Shown here one piece after another: positions 56,327 through 64,000 of a stretch of 64,000 nucleotides of DNA. Positions within the stretch are counted from its first letter, which is position 1; each line of letters begins with the position of its first letter. The stretch is taken from the NCBI GenBank assembly GCA_035934385.1, contig DASYXY010000015.1, forward strand, positions 1-64,000, given 5' to 3'. Made by a program: the position numbers and the translations under genes. This stretch comes from CF-118 sp035934385. GTDB lineage: Bacteria > Chloroflexota > Dormibacteria > Dormibacterales > Dormibacteraceae. Under the pieces are notes generated by a model. That model did no database searches. It saw nothing but the letters and a program-made list of their open reading frames with translations, and was not told the DNA's origin.

Positions 56327-57349
56327 TCACCTCCTTGTGCGCGGTGCGGCGGTGGAAGCTCGCACGATCAGCTTCGTCGCGAGCGGAGACGGCGATTGGA
56401 CGGGCCTGCCTTGCAGGCGCTGGATGAGAAGGCGGGCGGCGATTCGCCCTTTCTCGACAATGGGCTGCCGGACCGTCGTCAGCGCGGGGTTGGTCCAGGC
56501 CGCGATCGGCAGGTCGTCGAAACCGACCACCGAAAGGTCGATCGGCACATTCACCCCCGCCTGTATCGCGGCCGTCATGACGCCGATGGCGGTCATGTCG
56601 CTCATGGCGAGGACTGCCGTCGGCCGGCGCTTGCCCTGCGCGATCGCCTCGAACGCCCGGACTCCCGCGGCCTGCGAGATGCCCGCGGTGACGAGCTGCG
56701 GCGCCGGCGCGCCTGCCTCGTCCAGCGCGGCCTGGTAGCCGGCGAGCCGTCGCGCGGCCGTGGGCGTGAGGCCAACCTCGGAGCGCGTGGGCGGCAGGCC
56801 GATCACGGCGATGTCCTGGTGGCCGAGCTTCAGCAGGTGTCGCGCCGCAGCCTCGGCGCCGGCGGCGTCATCGACGTTGACCGTGGGGTGGTTGACCGAA
56901 CCGTCCGCATCCACCAGCACGCTCGGGATGCCGAGGCGATCGAGCGTCTCCAGCGCGCGGTCGTTGGAGCTGAGGCCGAGGCTCACGAAGCCGTCCACCG
57001 AGGCCGCTCGGATCGCGCCTTCCAGCGAGCCGTCGAGCGGCGGTACCAGCAGCAGGGACAGGTCGTGTTTCTCGCACAGCTCGCCTAGACCCTGCAGCAG
57101 CTCGCTGAGGAACGCGTTGGCAAAGACGGTGCTGAGGCGCTGCGGGATGAGCACGCCGATCGTTCCGCTACGGCGCAGCGAAAGGGCGCGGGCGGCCGGG
57201 TGAGGCGCGTAGCCGAGGCCGTCGGCCACCTGCAGCACTCGCTCGACCGTGGCATGGCCCAGCTTCTCCGGGTTGTTGAAGGCGAACGAGACCGCGGTCT
57301 TCGACACCCCGGCGGCCATGGCGACGTCGGAGATGGTGACTCGGCTCAT
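56327..57349 (-). CDS. LacI-family transcriptional regulator
   Basis: A 340-residue LacI/GalR regulator. The N-terminal helix-turn-helix is VTISDVAMAAGVSKTAVSFAFN (described at residues 3-24), followed by the hinge helix (HPAARALSLRR) and a type I periplasmic-binding sensor domain. It should repress the downstream binding protein-permease-ATPase genes until a sugar binds. A long perfect palindrome of the LacI type lies 63-87 bp upstream of its ATG (57349), pointing to autoregulation and probably control of the whole leftward operon if transcription starts there. Confidence 0.94.
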   Translation of the reverse strand: MSRVTISDVAMAAGVSKTAVSFAFNNPEKLGHATVERVLQVADGLGYAPHPAARALSLRRSGTIGVLIPQRLSTVFANAFLSELLQGLGELCEKHDLSLLLVPPLDGSLEGAIRAASVDGFVSLGLSSNDRALETLDRLGIPSVLVDADGSVNHPTVNVDDAAGAEAAARHLLKLGHQDIAVIGLPPTRSEVGLTPTAARRLAGYQAALDEAGAPAPQLVTAGISQAAGVRAFEAIAQGKRRPTAVLAMSDMTAIGVMTAAIQAGVNVPIDLSVVGFDDLPIAAWTNPALTTVRQPIVEKGRIAARLLIQRLQGRPVQSPSPLATKLIVRASTAAPRTRR

Positions 57350-57411
57350 CGCGCAGAGAGCCTCGAGATCACGTGGTGCCCCCAGGTCACGCCAGGCCTC
57401 ACCTCGCTGCT

Positions 57412-57436
57412 TAAACCGCTTTAGTAAAGCGGTTTA
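57412..57436 (-). promoter_or_regulatory. LacI-type operator: 12-bp arms around one central base
   Basis: TAAACCGCTTTA (57412-57423) and TAAAGCGGTTTA (57425-57436) are perfect inverted copies around a single G. The length and odd symmetry fit a LacI-family operator. No equally good copy was found in the 134 bp before the binding-protein gene. Confidence 0.75.
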
Positions 57437-57492
57437 GGGGCGATCGTAGAGCGGTTGGGAACTCGTGTCAAGCATCGGGTTCAGCGGCCGGC

Positions 57493-58557
57493 CTACGGCG
57501 GCACCGCCTGCAGCACTCCATCGCCCGCCGAGACCAGCCGCCACCTGCCCTCATGCACCAGCCGGTGATGCCGCCTGCACAGCAGGATCAGGTTGAACAT
57601 CTGGTGCGATCCGCCGTCCGCCCAGTGCTGGATGTGATGCGCGTCGGTCCACATGGGCGGCATGTCGCAGCCGGGAAACCTGCAGTGTCGGTCTCGTGCA
57701 GCGAGCGCCCTCCGGGTCGGGCCAGGCACCACGCGCGCCGTGCGTTGCGGCTCGCCATCCACGTTTGGGATGAGCGAACAGTCGCAGGCGATGCGCCGCG
57801 CCGTCTCGGCCGGGATCGGCTGGTGTGACCCGTCCAGCTCAGCCGCGCGCGAGCCGGGCTGCTTCTGCAGCGTGGCCATGTCCACGTTCACCATGACCTG
57901 CGGCTTCGGGCTTCCGCTCTTGACAAGGTCGATCAGCGCGTCGGCCCGCCGCTGGGCCGGGGATCGATCGTCGCCTTCGGCCGGCGGCCTCAGGACCGAC
58001 ATGATGGCCGCCTTCAACGTGGCGCCGTCCTCGGCGCCGAACTGGCCGTTGAGCACGAAGATGCCTCCAAAGGTTTGGTTCAGATGCAGGAAGCGGCGCT
58101 TGTCATCTTCATTCGCGTCGTCGAGGACACCGTCGGGCTCGAGGCAGTGCCGCAGCTGCATCGTGGCGAAGCGCAGGCGGACCGGGTCGACTTCTTTCGC
58201 CGCCGTGACCAAGATCTCTTCCGCGTCTCCTGGCCACAGCACGCCAAGTCTCTGCTTCGTGCGTGCGATGAGCGACGCGTGCTGGTACGAGATGTGACCC
58301 TTGGCCAGCGCCTGGGATGTGAGCGGCAGCGACTGCATCTGGCGCGCCACCTCAACTCGATCCGAGGCCTGGCCGTGGGTGAGGTTGCAGTTCCACCGCA
58401 GCCAGGCCTTCGCGGTCAGCGAGCCGTCGGCCTCATAAGCGCGGCTCTTGTCCAGCCGGTGCAGGCGACGCTGGATCTCGGCGTCGATGGCGTTGCGCTG
58501 TCGAAAGAGCTCCTTGAGCGCTTCGCCGTCAGTCATAAGCTCGGTGCCGCTGCACAT
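57493..58557 (-). CDS. DUF222 / HNH endonuclease domain protein (13E12-repeat type)
   Basis: A 354-residue protein with a helical DUF222 region (about residues 10-240) and a C-terminal HNH nuclease motif (about 285-345): CRFPGCD, then WTDAHHIQHWADGG, N and RRHHRLVHEG, which give the zinc Cys/His pairs and catalytic His. Proteins of this kind are multi-copy in mycobacteria and other high-GC soil bacteria and are suspected to be selfish or defence-related; no function is established. The ATG at 58557 is the longest start; Met at 58536 also fits. The gene stands between unrelated regulons. Confidence 0.85.
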   Translation of the reverse strand: MCSGTELMTDGEALKELFRQRNAIDAEIQRRLHRLDKSRAYEADGSLTAKAWLRWNCNLTHGQASDRVEVARQMQSLPLTSQALAKGHISYQHASLIARTKQRLGVLWPGDAEEILVTAAKEVDPVRLRFATMQLRHCLEPDGVLDDANEDDKRRFLHLNQTFGGIFVLNGQFGAEDGATLKAAIMSVLRPPAEGDDRSPAQRRADALIDLVKSGSPKPQVMVNVDMATLQKQPGSRAAELDGSHQPIPAETARRIACDCSLIPNVDGEPQRTARVVPGPTRRALAARDRHCRFPGCDMPPMWTDAHHIQHWADGGSHQMFNLILLCRRHHRLVHEGRWRLVSAGDGVLQAVPP

Positions 58558-58668
58558 GTCAACATGGTACGAAAATTTGTTCGCTATGTCAAGTTAAGAT
58601 ATACAAATTAATTTCAGCGCCGCGCCCTTTCAGGCCCCCAAGCCCCCTTCCCAGTCCGTCCCCAAGGC
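58558..58668. other. Locally AT-rich spacer between the HNH gene and the GH1 gene
   Basis: The 111-bp divergent spacer has an AT-rich patch (about 58570-58615, including AAGTTAAGATATACAAATTA) that contrasts with the surrounding GC-rich sequence. TATACA-like elements there could serve as promoters for either gene. I see no palindrome. Confidence 0.35.
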
Positions 58669-59901
58669 ATGCTTAACCGAGTGCGTGCCTCATTCCCCGC
58701 AGGCTTCCTGTTCGGCGCGGCTGTCGGCGCGCACCAGGTCGAGGGCGGCAACACCAACACCGACTGGTGGTGGTGGGAACACCGCGAGGGCACGCCCTGC
58801 GTCGAGCCCTCCGGCGACGCCTGCGACTTCTACCACCGCTACCGCGACGACATCGCGATGCTGGCGGGGTTCGGCCTGAACGCTTTTCGCTTCGGGATCG
58901 AATGGGCGCGTATCGAGCCGGCCGAAGGCGAGTTCTCGACCGCCCAGCTCGACCACTACCGCCGGATGCTCGAGGCGTGCCGCGAGCACGGCGTGACACC
59001 GATTCTCACGTTCCATCACTTCACGCTGCCGCTGTGGGTCCACGAGCTCGGCGGGTTCGCCGACCCGAGATTCCCGCGCCTGTTCGAGCGCTACTGCGAG
59101 CGGGCCGCCCGCGCGCTCGGCGTCCTGATCGGCTACGCGTGCACGCTCAACGAGCCGCAGGGCCTGGGCTGGAGCGGATACGTGCTCGGGATCAACCCTC
59201 CAGGTGTGAGGGGCGACGAGTCGGCGGCCCGGCGCGCGGCCGACCATCTGCTGGAAGCGCACCGCCTGTCAGCCCCGGCGATCAGGGCACACACGAAGGC
59301 CCCCGTCGGAGTGACCCTCGCCATCCCCGACCTTCAATACGAGGACGGCGCGGAACCGGGGCATTCGGGCTTCGAGGTCGAGTCGGAGATCAACGACCAG
59401 TTCTACGAGCTTGCGCGCGCCGACGACTTCATCGGCGTGCAGACCTACACGCGCATCCGCATCGGGCCCGAGGGCCCGCGCAGCCCCGGAGCGGACTGGA
59501 GCGCGGTGAGCCGCGATCTGGCTGAGACCGATGAGGTCACCCAGATGGGCTACGAGTACTTCCCTCGCGCGCTCGGCGGCGCGATCCGCCGGGCATGGAA
59601 GAGCACCGGCGGCAGAGTTCCGATCCTGGTCACCGAAAACGGCATCGCGACCATGCGCGACGAGCGCCGCATCGCGTTCATGGCTGAAGCGATGGACGAG
59701 GTGCTGAGCTGCCTTGACGAAGGCATCGACGTGCGCAGCTACATCCACTGGTCGCTGCTGGACAACTTCGAGTGGGCCTTCGGCTACAAGCCTCGGTTCG
59801 GCCTTGTGGCGGTCGACCGCCAGACGTTCGGGCGCCACCCCAAGCCCAGCGCGCGCTGGTTGGGTGAGGTCGCTGGCTCCCGGCGCCTGCCTAGCGCTTA
59901 G
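58669..59901 (+). CDS. Glycoside hydrolase family 1 beta-glycosidase
   Basis: A GH1 TIM-barrel enzyme of 410 residues, slightly short for the family (about 440-470). The N-terminal signature FPAGFLFGAAVGAHQVEGG is complete; the acid/base is Glu162 in TLNEP and the nucleophile Glu323 in VTENG. The closing WSLLDNFEWAFGYKPRFGL shapes the glycone site. There is no signal peptide, so it acts on imported beta-glucosides, beta-galactosides or similar. ATG 58669. It converges with the GH2 gene and their ends overlap by 11 bp. Confidence 0.93.
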   Translation: MLNRVRASFPAGFLFGAAVGAHQVEGGNTNTDWWWWEHREGTPCVEPSGDACDFYHRYRDDIAMLAGFGLNAFRFGIEWARIEPAEGEFSTAQLDHYRRMLEACREHGVTPILTFHHFTLPLWVHELGGFADPRFPRLFERYCERAARALGVLIGYACTLNEPQGLGWSGYVLGINPPGVRGDESAARRAADHLLEAHRLSAPAIRAHTKAPVGVTLAIPDLQYEDGAEPGHSGFEVESEINDQFYELARADDFIGVQTYTRIRIGPEGPRSPGADWSAVSRDLAETDEVTQMGYEYFPRALGGAIRRAWKSTGGRVPILVTENGIATMRDERRIAFMAEAMDEVLSCLDEGIDVRSYIHWSLLDNFEWAFGYKPRFGLVAVDRQTFGRHPKPSARWLGEVAGSRRLPSA

Positions 59902-61564
59902 GGAGCTCGGTGATCTCCCGCAGCACGGCCGGGTCCGCCTTGGGCTCGCGATCGAACGTCAGCAGGCCGTTGCGCTCCTGCTCGATGTCCGTCAGCTGCG
60001 TGTAGCCGAAACCTTCGACGGGTCCTGGCTGGGTCAGCGCCTCGACCATCTCGCGGTATGTGTCGACGAGTTCGTCGACGTTGTCTGCTTCCGACCACCC
60101 GAACCCGCCGGAGCGGGCGAGGGCAATGCCGCCGAACTCCGTCACGAGCAGCGGCTCGCCACGGTATTCGTAGCCCGGCAGGAACAGCGGTTTGGGATGA
60201 GCCGCGGCGTCGAGCGCCGTGTAGAGGCGGCCGTAGCGGCGCTTCAACGCATGTGCGGGGTTGTAGTCGTGCAGCGTGCAGAGGTCTGTGTGCGTGTGCT
60301 CCCAACCGTCGTTGGAGATCACGGGTCGTGTGCCGTCGAGGTCGTGAGTGAAGTGGTACATGCCTTCGAGGAATGGCGCCGCGACCTCGGGCTCGACCGA
60401 CTGCAGTCCGAAGCTCTCGTTTACGGGGACCCACGCGACGATGCACGCGTGGCCGCGATCCCGCGTCACCGCCTCCTCCCACTCGTGCGCGAGCCTTCGC
60501 TCCGCCTGCTCCGAGTGCTGGTGAAAGTTCGGCATCTCCTCCCACACCAGGAACCCGAGCCTGTCCGCCCAGTAGAGCCAGCGCGGGTCTTCGATCTTCT
60601 GGTGCTTGCGTGCGCCGTTGAAGCCCAACGACTTGGCGAGCTCGATGTCGCGACGCAGGTCGGCGTCGTGTGGGGCGGTCAGCAGGCCGCCGGGAAAGTA
60701 GCCCTGATCGAGGACCAGGCGCTGGAAGTACGGTTCGCCGTTGAGCCAGAACTTTCCCTCGCGCGCCTCCAGCGTGCGAAGTCCGAAGTGGCTCGATACG
60801 TGGTCGACCTCGCGGCCGGCGCGGTCGTGCAGCGTGACCTCGACCGAGTAGAGGTTCGGGTCCTCCGGGCTCCAAAGCGCGCGCCGCGCGAGCTCGATGC
60901 GGCATGAGGTCTGCTTGCCCGACCAGTGGCCGACCTCTTCACCGTGCAGCGTGATGCTGACGGACTTTCGGCCTTCGGCCTCGATGTTGAGCGTGACCGC
61001 GCCGGCGCTCGGGTCGGGGTCGATGCGCAGGGCGGCGATCGACTGCTCGGGTAGCGGCTCGAGCCAGATCGTCTGCCAGATGCCCGTAGTGGCGGTGTAA
61101 AAGATCGACTCGGGTTTCGTGGTCCAGTACTGCTTCCCACGCGGGATCGTGCGGTCGCCGAGCGGGTCCTCGGCACGAACCACTACCTCGTTGTCGCTGG
61201 CTCGGACGATCCGGCTGATGTCAGCCGTGAACGGAGTGTGCCCGCCCTCGTGCGAAGCCACCTCCTCGCCGTTCACCCAGACCGTCGCGCGGTAATCGAC
61301 GGCGCCGAGATGCAGCAGCAGCCGTTGAGCGGGCGGCGCGTCGAAGGTGCGTCGGTACCACACCACGTCGCCGAGATCCGACTGGCCGATCCCTGAGAGC
61401 TCCGACTGCGGGCAGAACGGCACCGTGATGGCGCGGTCGAACAGAGGCTCCTCGCCGGCGCCGAACTCCCACTCGCCGTTGAGGTTCAACCACTCGCTCC
61501 GGCGCAGCATCGGCCGCGGGTACTCGTCCCTCGGCGCCTTAGTCGCGATGGCGAGACCTATCAT
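59891..61564 (-). CDS. Glycoside hydrolase family 2 protein (beta-galactosidase/glucuronidase-like)
   Basis: A 557-residue GH2 enzyme: jelly-roll sugar-binding domain (about residues 20-165; ENLNGEWEF-type start reads LNLNGEWEFG), an immunoglobulin-like domain (about 170-265) and a TIM barrel (about 270-557). The acid/base is Glu383 in PVNES and the nucleophile Glu476 in LVTEFGG. Its compact size resembles beta-glucuronidase or small beta-galactosidases rather than LacZ (about 1000). No signal peptide is visible. The substrate is open. ATG 61564 lies head-to-head with the GAF protein gene, whose ATG is only 9 bp away. Confidence 0.9.
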   Translation of the reverse strand: MIGLAIATKAPRDEYPRPMLRRSEWLNLNGEWEFGAGEEPLFDRAITVPFCPQSELSGIGQSDLGDVVWYRRTFDAPPAQRLLLHLGAVDYRATVWVNGEEVASHEGGHTPFTADISRIVRASDNEVVVRAEDPLGDRTIPRGKQYWTTKPESIFYTATTGIWQTIWLEPLPEQSIAALRIDPDPSAGAVTLNIEAEGRKSVSITLHGEEVGHWSGKQTSCRIELARRALWSPEDPNLYSVEVTLHDRAGREVDHVSSHFGLRTLEAREGKFWLNGEPYFQRLVLDQGYFPGGLLTAPHDADLRRDIELAKSLGFNGARKHQKIEDPRWLYWADRLGFLVWEEMPNFHQHSEQAERRLAHEWEEAVTRDRGHACIVAWVPVNESFGLQSVEPEVAAPFLEGMYHFTHDLDGTRPVISNDGWEHTHTDLCTLHDYNPAHALKRRYGRLYTALDAAAHPKPLFLPGYEYRGEPLLVTEFGGIALARSGGFGWSEADNVDELVDTYREMVEALTQPGPVEGFGYTQLTDIEQERNGLLTFDREPKADPAVLREITELPKR

Positions 61565-61572
61565 GCGGAGGA

Positions 61573-64000
61573 ATGCGGCAGTCCCTGCAGCGTGCGACCG
61601 GGCTCGCGGGAGTGCTCCGCGGCGTCGTGGGCGACATGCAGTCGGCGTCTGGGGCGGACATCGTCTCCATCTTCCTTTACGAGGAGTCGACGCGTCGGTA
61701 CTACGCCCCGTTTGCCACCGGGCAGCCGCAGGAAAGCCTCCTCGATTCGCTGGCCGACATGACCGAGCAGCTCGCCCGCTATGCCGACGACGCGAGCCAC
61801 GGCAAGGTCCCGGACGACCTGGGGGTCCACAACTACGGATCGACGGTTTGGCTCACCGTGACGCGCCGGCCGCTGATCGCCCGCGACGCGCCTTCGCAGA
61901 TCGACAGCACGTTCATCCGCCGCTACCAGGTGCAGGCGACGATCGGGCTACCGATCAACTCGGGCGACCGCTTGCTCGGCCTCATCTACTTGAACTACCG
62001 CGAACGCGACAAGGTGCCCGACGACGCGCGGGTTTCCGAGCTGGAGCGCATGGCCTCGACCGCGGGTGAGGCGGTGGACGCCGCGCTTGCAGCGGCCAGC
62101 CGCGCAGCGCTCGACGGGCTCGGCCGCCTGACCTCGCTGCTCGCCGAGCCCACCGGTGACAAGCAGGCCGACATCAAGGAGCTGCGACGGGTGCTGTCGA
62201 TCGCCCTCGCCGACCTGCTGCTCGCGAGCGAGCTCGACGCGGCTGCCATCTACCAGTTCGCACCGCACCGGACGAGCCTCGAGCTCGTGACCGCGCACGC
62301 GCCGGTGGCGGCGCCAGTTCGCGTGGAGCGCGGGAATCACGACACCTGGGAGGCGGCGCTGAGCGCGGCGGTCGCCACGGTCACCGCTCCGTCCGACCTG
62401 CACCCCGTGGCGGTGTCTGCGCTGGGCAGCACGAAAGAGCCGCATGGATACCTGGTCGTGCTCAGCCGCGACCGCCTCGCAACAGTGCGCCGCGCGCCGG
62501 CGACCGATGTCCTGCTGCGCGCCGGCGCCGAGCTGGTCGGCGGGGCGCTCGCGCACCAGCGCCTGATCGACGACCTCGAGCACGGCAACCGGCTGCTCGG
62601 CGCGCTCGGAAACATGACGGCGGCGATGCTGCGGCCCGGCTCGGAACGCAAGGAGGTGATCGAGTCGGTCGTCGGTCACCTGACCGACGCCTCGGTGCCG
62701 GAGTTCGACTTCAACTTCGCGACCGTCTATCTCCTGGACCAGCGCCGCGGCGAAGCCGCAGGTTCTGACGCCGTCATGTACGTGAGCCTGGCCGCCGGCG
62801 CCGCCACGGCGGCGGTGATCGAGGCCTCGGTCACAGGCGCGGGCACGCAGGCAGCGAGGCGCGTGCCACGCTGGGCGCTGGAGGAGGACCGCGCCCTCGC
62901 GCCGGACGACGTGCTGGTCTACGTCGCCCGCACGTGGCGGACGGTGATCGTCGGTGCGCTCGAGCCGCGGGGAGGCACCCGCAGCGACGTCGTCAGCGGT
63001 CCGATTCTCGGCCCGGCCACATGGGTGCAGGTGCCGGTGGTGCGCGAGCACGGCGGCGAGATCGCACGCGTGACCGCCTGCCTGCTGGGCGAGTCCGATG
63101 CGGACCGCGACCGCGACGTGTCGAAGCCACCGTTCACGCTCGCCGGCGAGGTGTTCGAGAAGGGCGGGCACGCCGACCTGATCCGCATCTTCTTGCCCTT
63201 TGGCTCGGACCAGCACTCCCGCGCCTCGGGCGTGCTCGAGGTCGGGTACCACCGTTCGTACGAGAGGCGTCCGGACTGGGGCCAGATCGAAGCCCTGCGT
63301 GCCGCCGCGGGCCAGGTGGCGTCGGCCGTGGAGACCGCCCGCCTGTACGAGGAAGCGCGGCGCCACGCCGAGCAGCTCGAGCTGAGCGCTGACGTGAGCC
63401 GCGCGATCGCGTCGTCGATCGACCTCGACCAGACGCTGACGCTGGTGGCGCACAACCTGGCGCGGCTCGTCGACGCGTCGATGTGCCAGATCGCCCTCTA
63501 CGAGGAAGACCACGAGGGCTGGTATGGCGCGGCCGCCTCCGACCAGGAAGACCTGTGGCGAAGGCAGCGCGGCGAGCGCACCGAGCCTTCGTTCCTGTTC
63601 GACGTGCTCGAGAACCCAGAGCCGCTCGTCATCGAGGACGCGAGCGCCAACGTGCGCGTGCCGCACGCGTACCTGAAGACATTCGGCGTGCGCTCGCTGC
63701 TGGCGCTGCCGCTGGTCGCGGACGATCAGCCCATAGGCGCCGCGATCCTCGCCGAGCGCGACCGCATGCACGTGTACAGCCCGGAGGAGGTCCAGCGCGC
63801 GCAGGGCCTCGCGCTGCAGGCCGCGGTCGCGATCAAGAACGCGCGCCTCCATGCCATGGCGGAAGAGGAGCGGCATCTGCAGAAGGACTTCGTCCTCGTG
63901 GGCTTCGGCCAGTGGGGTCAGAAGGCGTACCAGCACCTGCTCACCCTCAAGCAGTTCTTCAACTTCCGCACGCACGTCGTCGAGCACGAGGCACCTGGCG
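61573..64000 (+). CDS. Multi-GAF-domain protein with a C-terminal Rossmann-like motif, 3'-partial
   Basis: The frame is open from ATG 61573 (with GGAGGA directly before it) to the right edge, over 809 codons. It contains about four GAF-like units: residues about 15-170 (SGADIVSIFLYEE ... GLPINSGDRLLGLIYLNY), 190-350, 370-600, and 610-760 (DASMCQIALYEED ... SLLALPLVADDQPIGAAIL). After a short helix the sequence reads FVLVGFGQWGQKAYQHLL from residue 772, a glycine-rich nucleotide-binding start like TrkA-N/NAD-dependent proteins, and then leaves the window. GAF domains sense small ligands; the Rossmann part may bind NAD(H) or another nucleotide. No kinase, GGDEF or HTH domain is seen so far. On the opposite strand a 679-codon frame is a shadow. 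Confidence 0.75.
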   Translation, partial: MRQSLQRATGLAGVLRGVVGDMQSASGADIVSIFLYEESTRRYYAPFATGQPQESLLDSLADMTEQLARYADDASHGKVPDDLGVHNYGSTVWLTVTRRPLIARDAPSQIDSTFIRRYQVQATIGLPINSGDRLLGLIYLNYRERDKVPDDARVSELERMASTAGEAVDAALAAASRAALDGLGRLTSLLAEPTGDKQADIKELRRVLSIALADLLLASELDAAAIYQFAPHRTSLELVTAHAPVAAPVRVERGNHDTWEAALSAAVATVTAPSDLHPVAVSALGSTKEPHGYLVVLSRDRLATVRRAPATDVLLRAGAELVGGALAHQRLIDDLEHGNRLLGALGNMTAAMLRPGSERKEVIESVVGHLTDASVPEFDFNFATVYLLDQRRGEAAGSDAVMYVSLAAGAATAAVIEASVTGAGTQAARRVPRWALEEDRALAPDDVLVYVARTWRTVIVGALEPRGGTRSDVVSGPILGPATWVQVPVVREHGGEIARVTACLLGESDADRDRDVSKPPFTLAGEVFEKGGHADLIRIFLPFGSDQHSRASGVLEVGYHRSYERRPDWGQIEALRAAAGQVASAVETARLYEEARRHAEQLELSADVSRAIASSIDLDQTLTLVAHNLARLVDASMCQIALYEEDHEGWYGAAASDQEDLWRRQRGERTEPSFLFDVLENPEPLVIEDASANVRVPHAYLKTFGVRSLLALPLVADDQPIGAAILAERDRMHVYSPEEVQRAQGLALQAAVAIKNARLHAMAEEERHLQKDFVLVGFGQWGQKAYQHLLTLKQFFNFRTHVVEHEAPG

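Noticed and set aside
61948..63987. 679-codon open frame on the minus strand
   Set aside because: It mirrors the GAF gene; its translation is Arg/Ala/His-rich low-complexity without family motifs, typical of antisense frames in GC-rich DNA, whereas the plus strand encodes recognisable GAF domains.

Overview
The window is a gene-dense, high-GC (roughly two-thirds G+C by eye) bacterial chromosome segment. It has no rRNA, tRNA, insertion sequence, phage gene or CRISPR array that I can see. The gene set is that of an aerobic, soil-type high-GC bacterium: an F420-type (LLM) oxidoreductase, a MarP-like CvpA/trypsin protease, a caa3/aa3-type cytochrome oxidase with an actinobacterial-style subunit IV, the complete GlgE alpha-glucan pathway, and fused E1 alpha/beta. 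This fits an uncultured Chloroflexota/Dormibacterota-like or deep actinobacterial-like lineage; the sequence alone does not decide which. Many genes overlap by GTGA or ATGA. At least five genes have family homology that starts upstream of any ATG/GTG/TTG, at a CTG codon.

Layout. 1-3.9 kb: end of a molybdenum hydroxylase large subunit, an MFS exporter, then a cyclophilin and an FKBP lipoprotein. 4.0-8.1 kb: divergent cytochrome c oxidase locus (blue-copper lipoprotein, subunit III and zinc-ribbon subunit IV leftwards; subunits II and I and a 60-residue membrane protein rightwards). 8.2-17.2 kb: MarP-like protease, an unlisted Trm112-like gene, a DUF5671-DUF1684 fusion, an LLM oxidoreductase, a LysR regulator, a 34-residue Cys-rich peptide with a leaderless promoter, isocitrate lyase and SppA. 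17.2-21.4 kb: fused 2-oxoacid dehydrogenase E1, then an HTH-TPR regulator preceded by a 37-residue signal-like peptide gene and two palindromes. 21.4-31.7 kb: branched-chain amino acid and sulfur amino acid block (leuA with its own attenuator, leuCD, ilvD, cystathionine gamma-lyase/synthase, cystathionine beta-synthase), followed by CtaG, an unknown multi-pass membrane protein and a membrane cupredoxin.

31.8-36.6 kb: ROK repressor divergent from a XylFGH-type sugar ABC transporter, with a perfect 14-bp inverted operator between them. 36.6-40.7 kb: Lon, nitroreductase, a membrane protein and a CoA-binding protein. 40.8-48.8 kb: glgE, a treS-maltokinase fusion and glgB overlapping as one operon (trehalose to maltose to maltose-1-phosphate to branched alpha-glucan), then a TMEM175-like channel. 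48.9-57.4 kb: a leftward alpha-glucoside-type block (LacI, binding protein, MalF, MalG, MsmK-type ATPase, a ParB-like protein, a GH15 glucoamylase/trehalase). 57.5-64 kb: DUF222-HNH protein, GH1 and GH2 glycosidases, and a multi-GAF protein running off the right edge into a Rossmann-like motif.

Most interesting: a well-formed leucine attenuator (BCAA-rich leader peptide, terminator, and an antiterminator arm embedded in the leader codons) in front of a LeuA lacking the leucine-sensing domain; a candidate peptide-regulator pair resembling RRNPP quorum sensing; the recurrent CTG starts; and several unexplained fusions.
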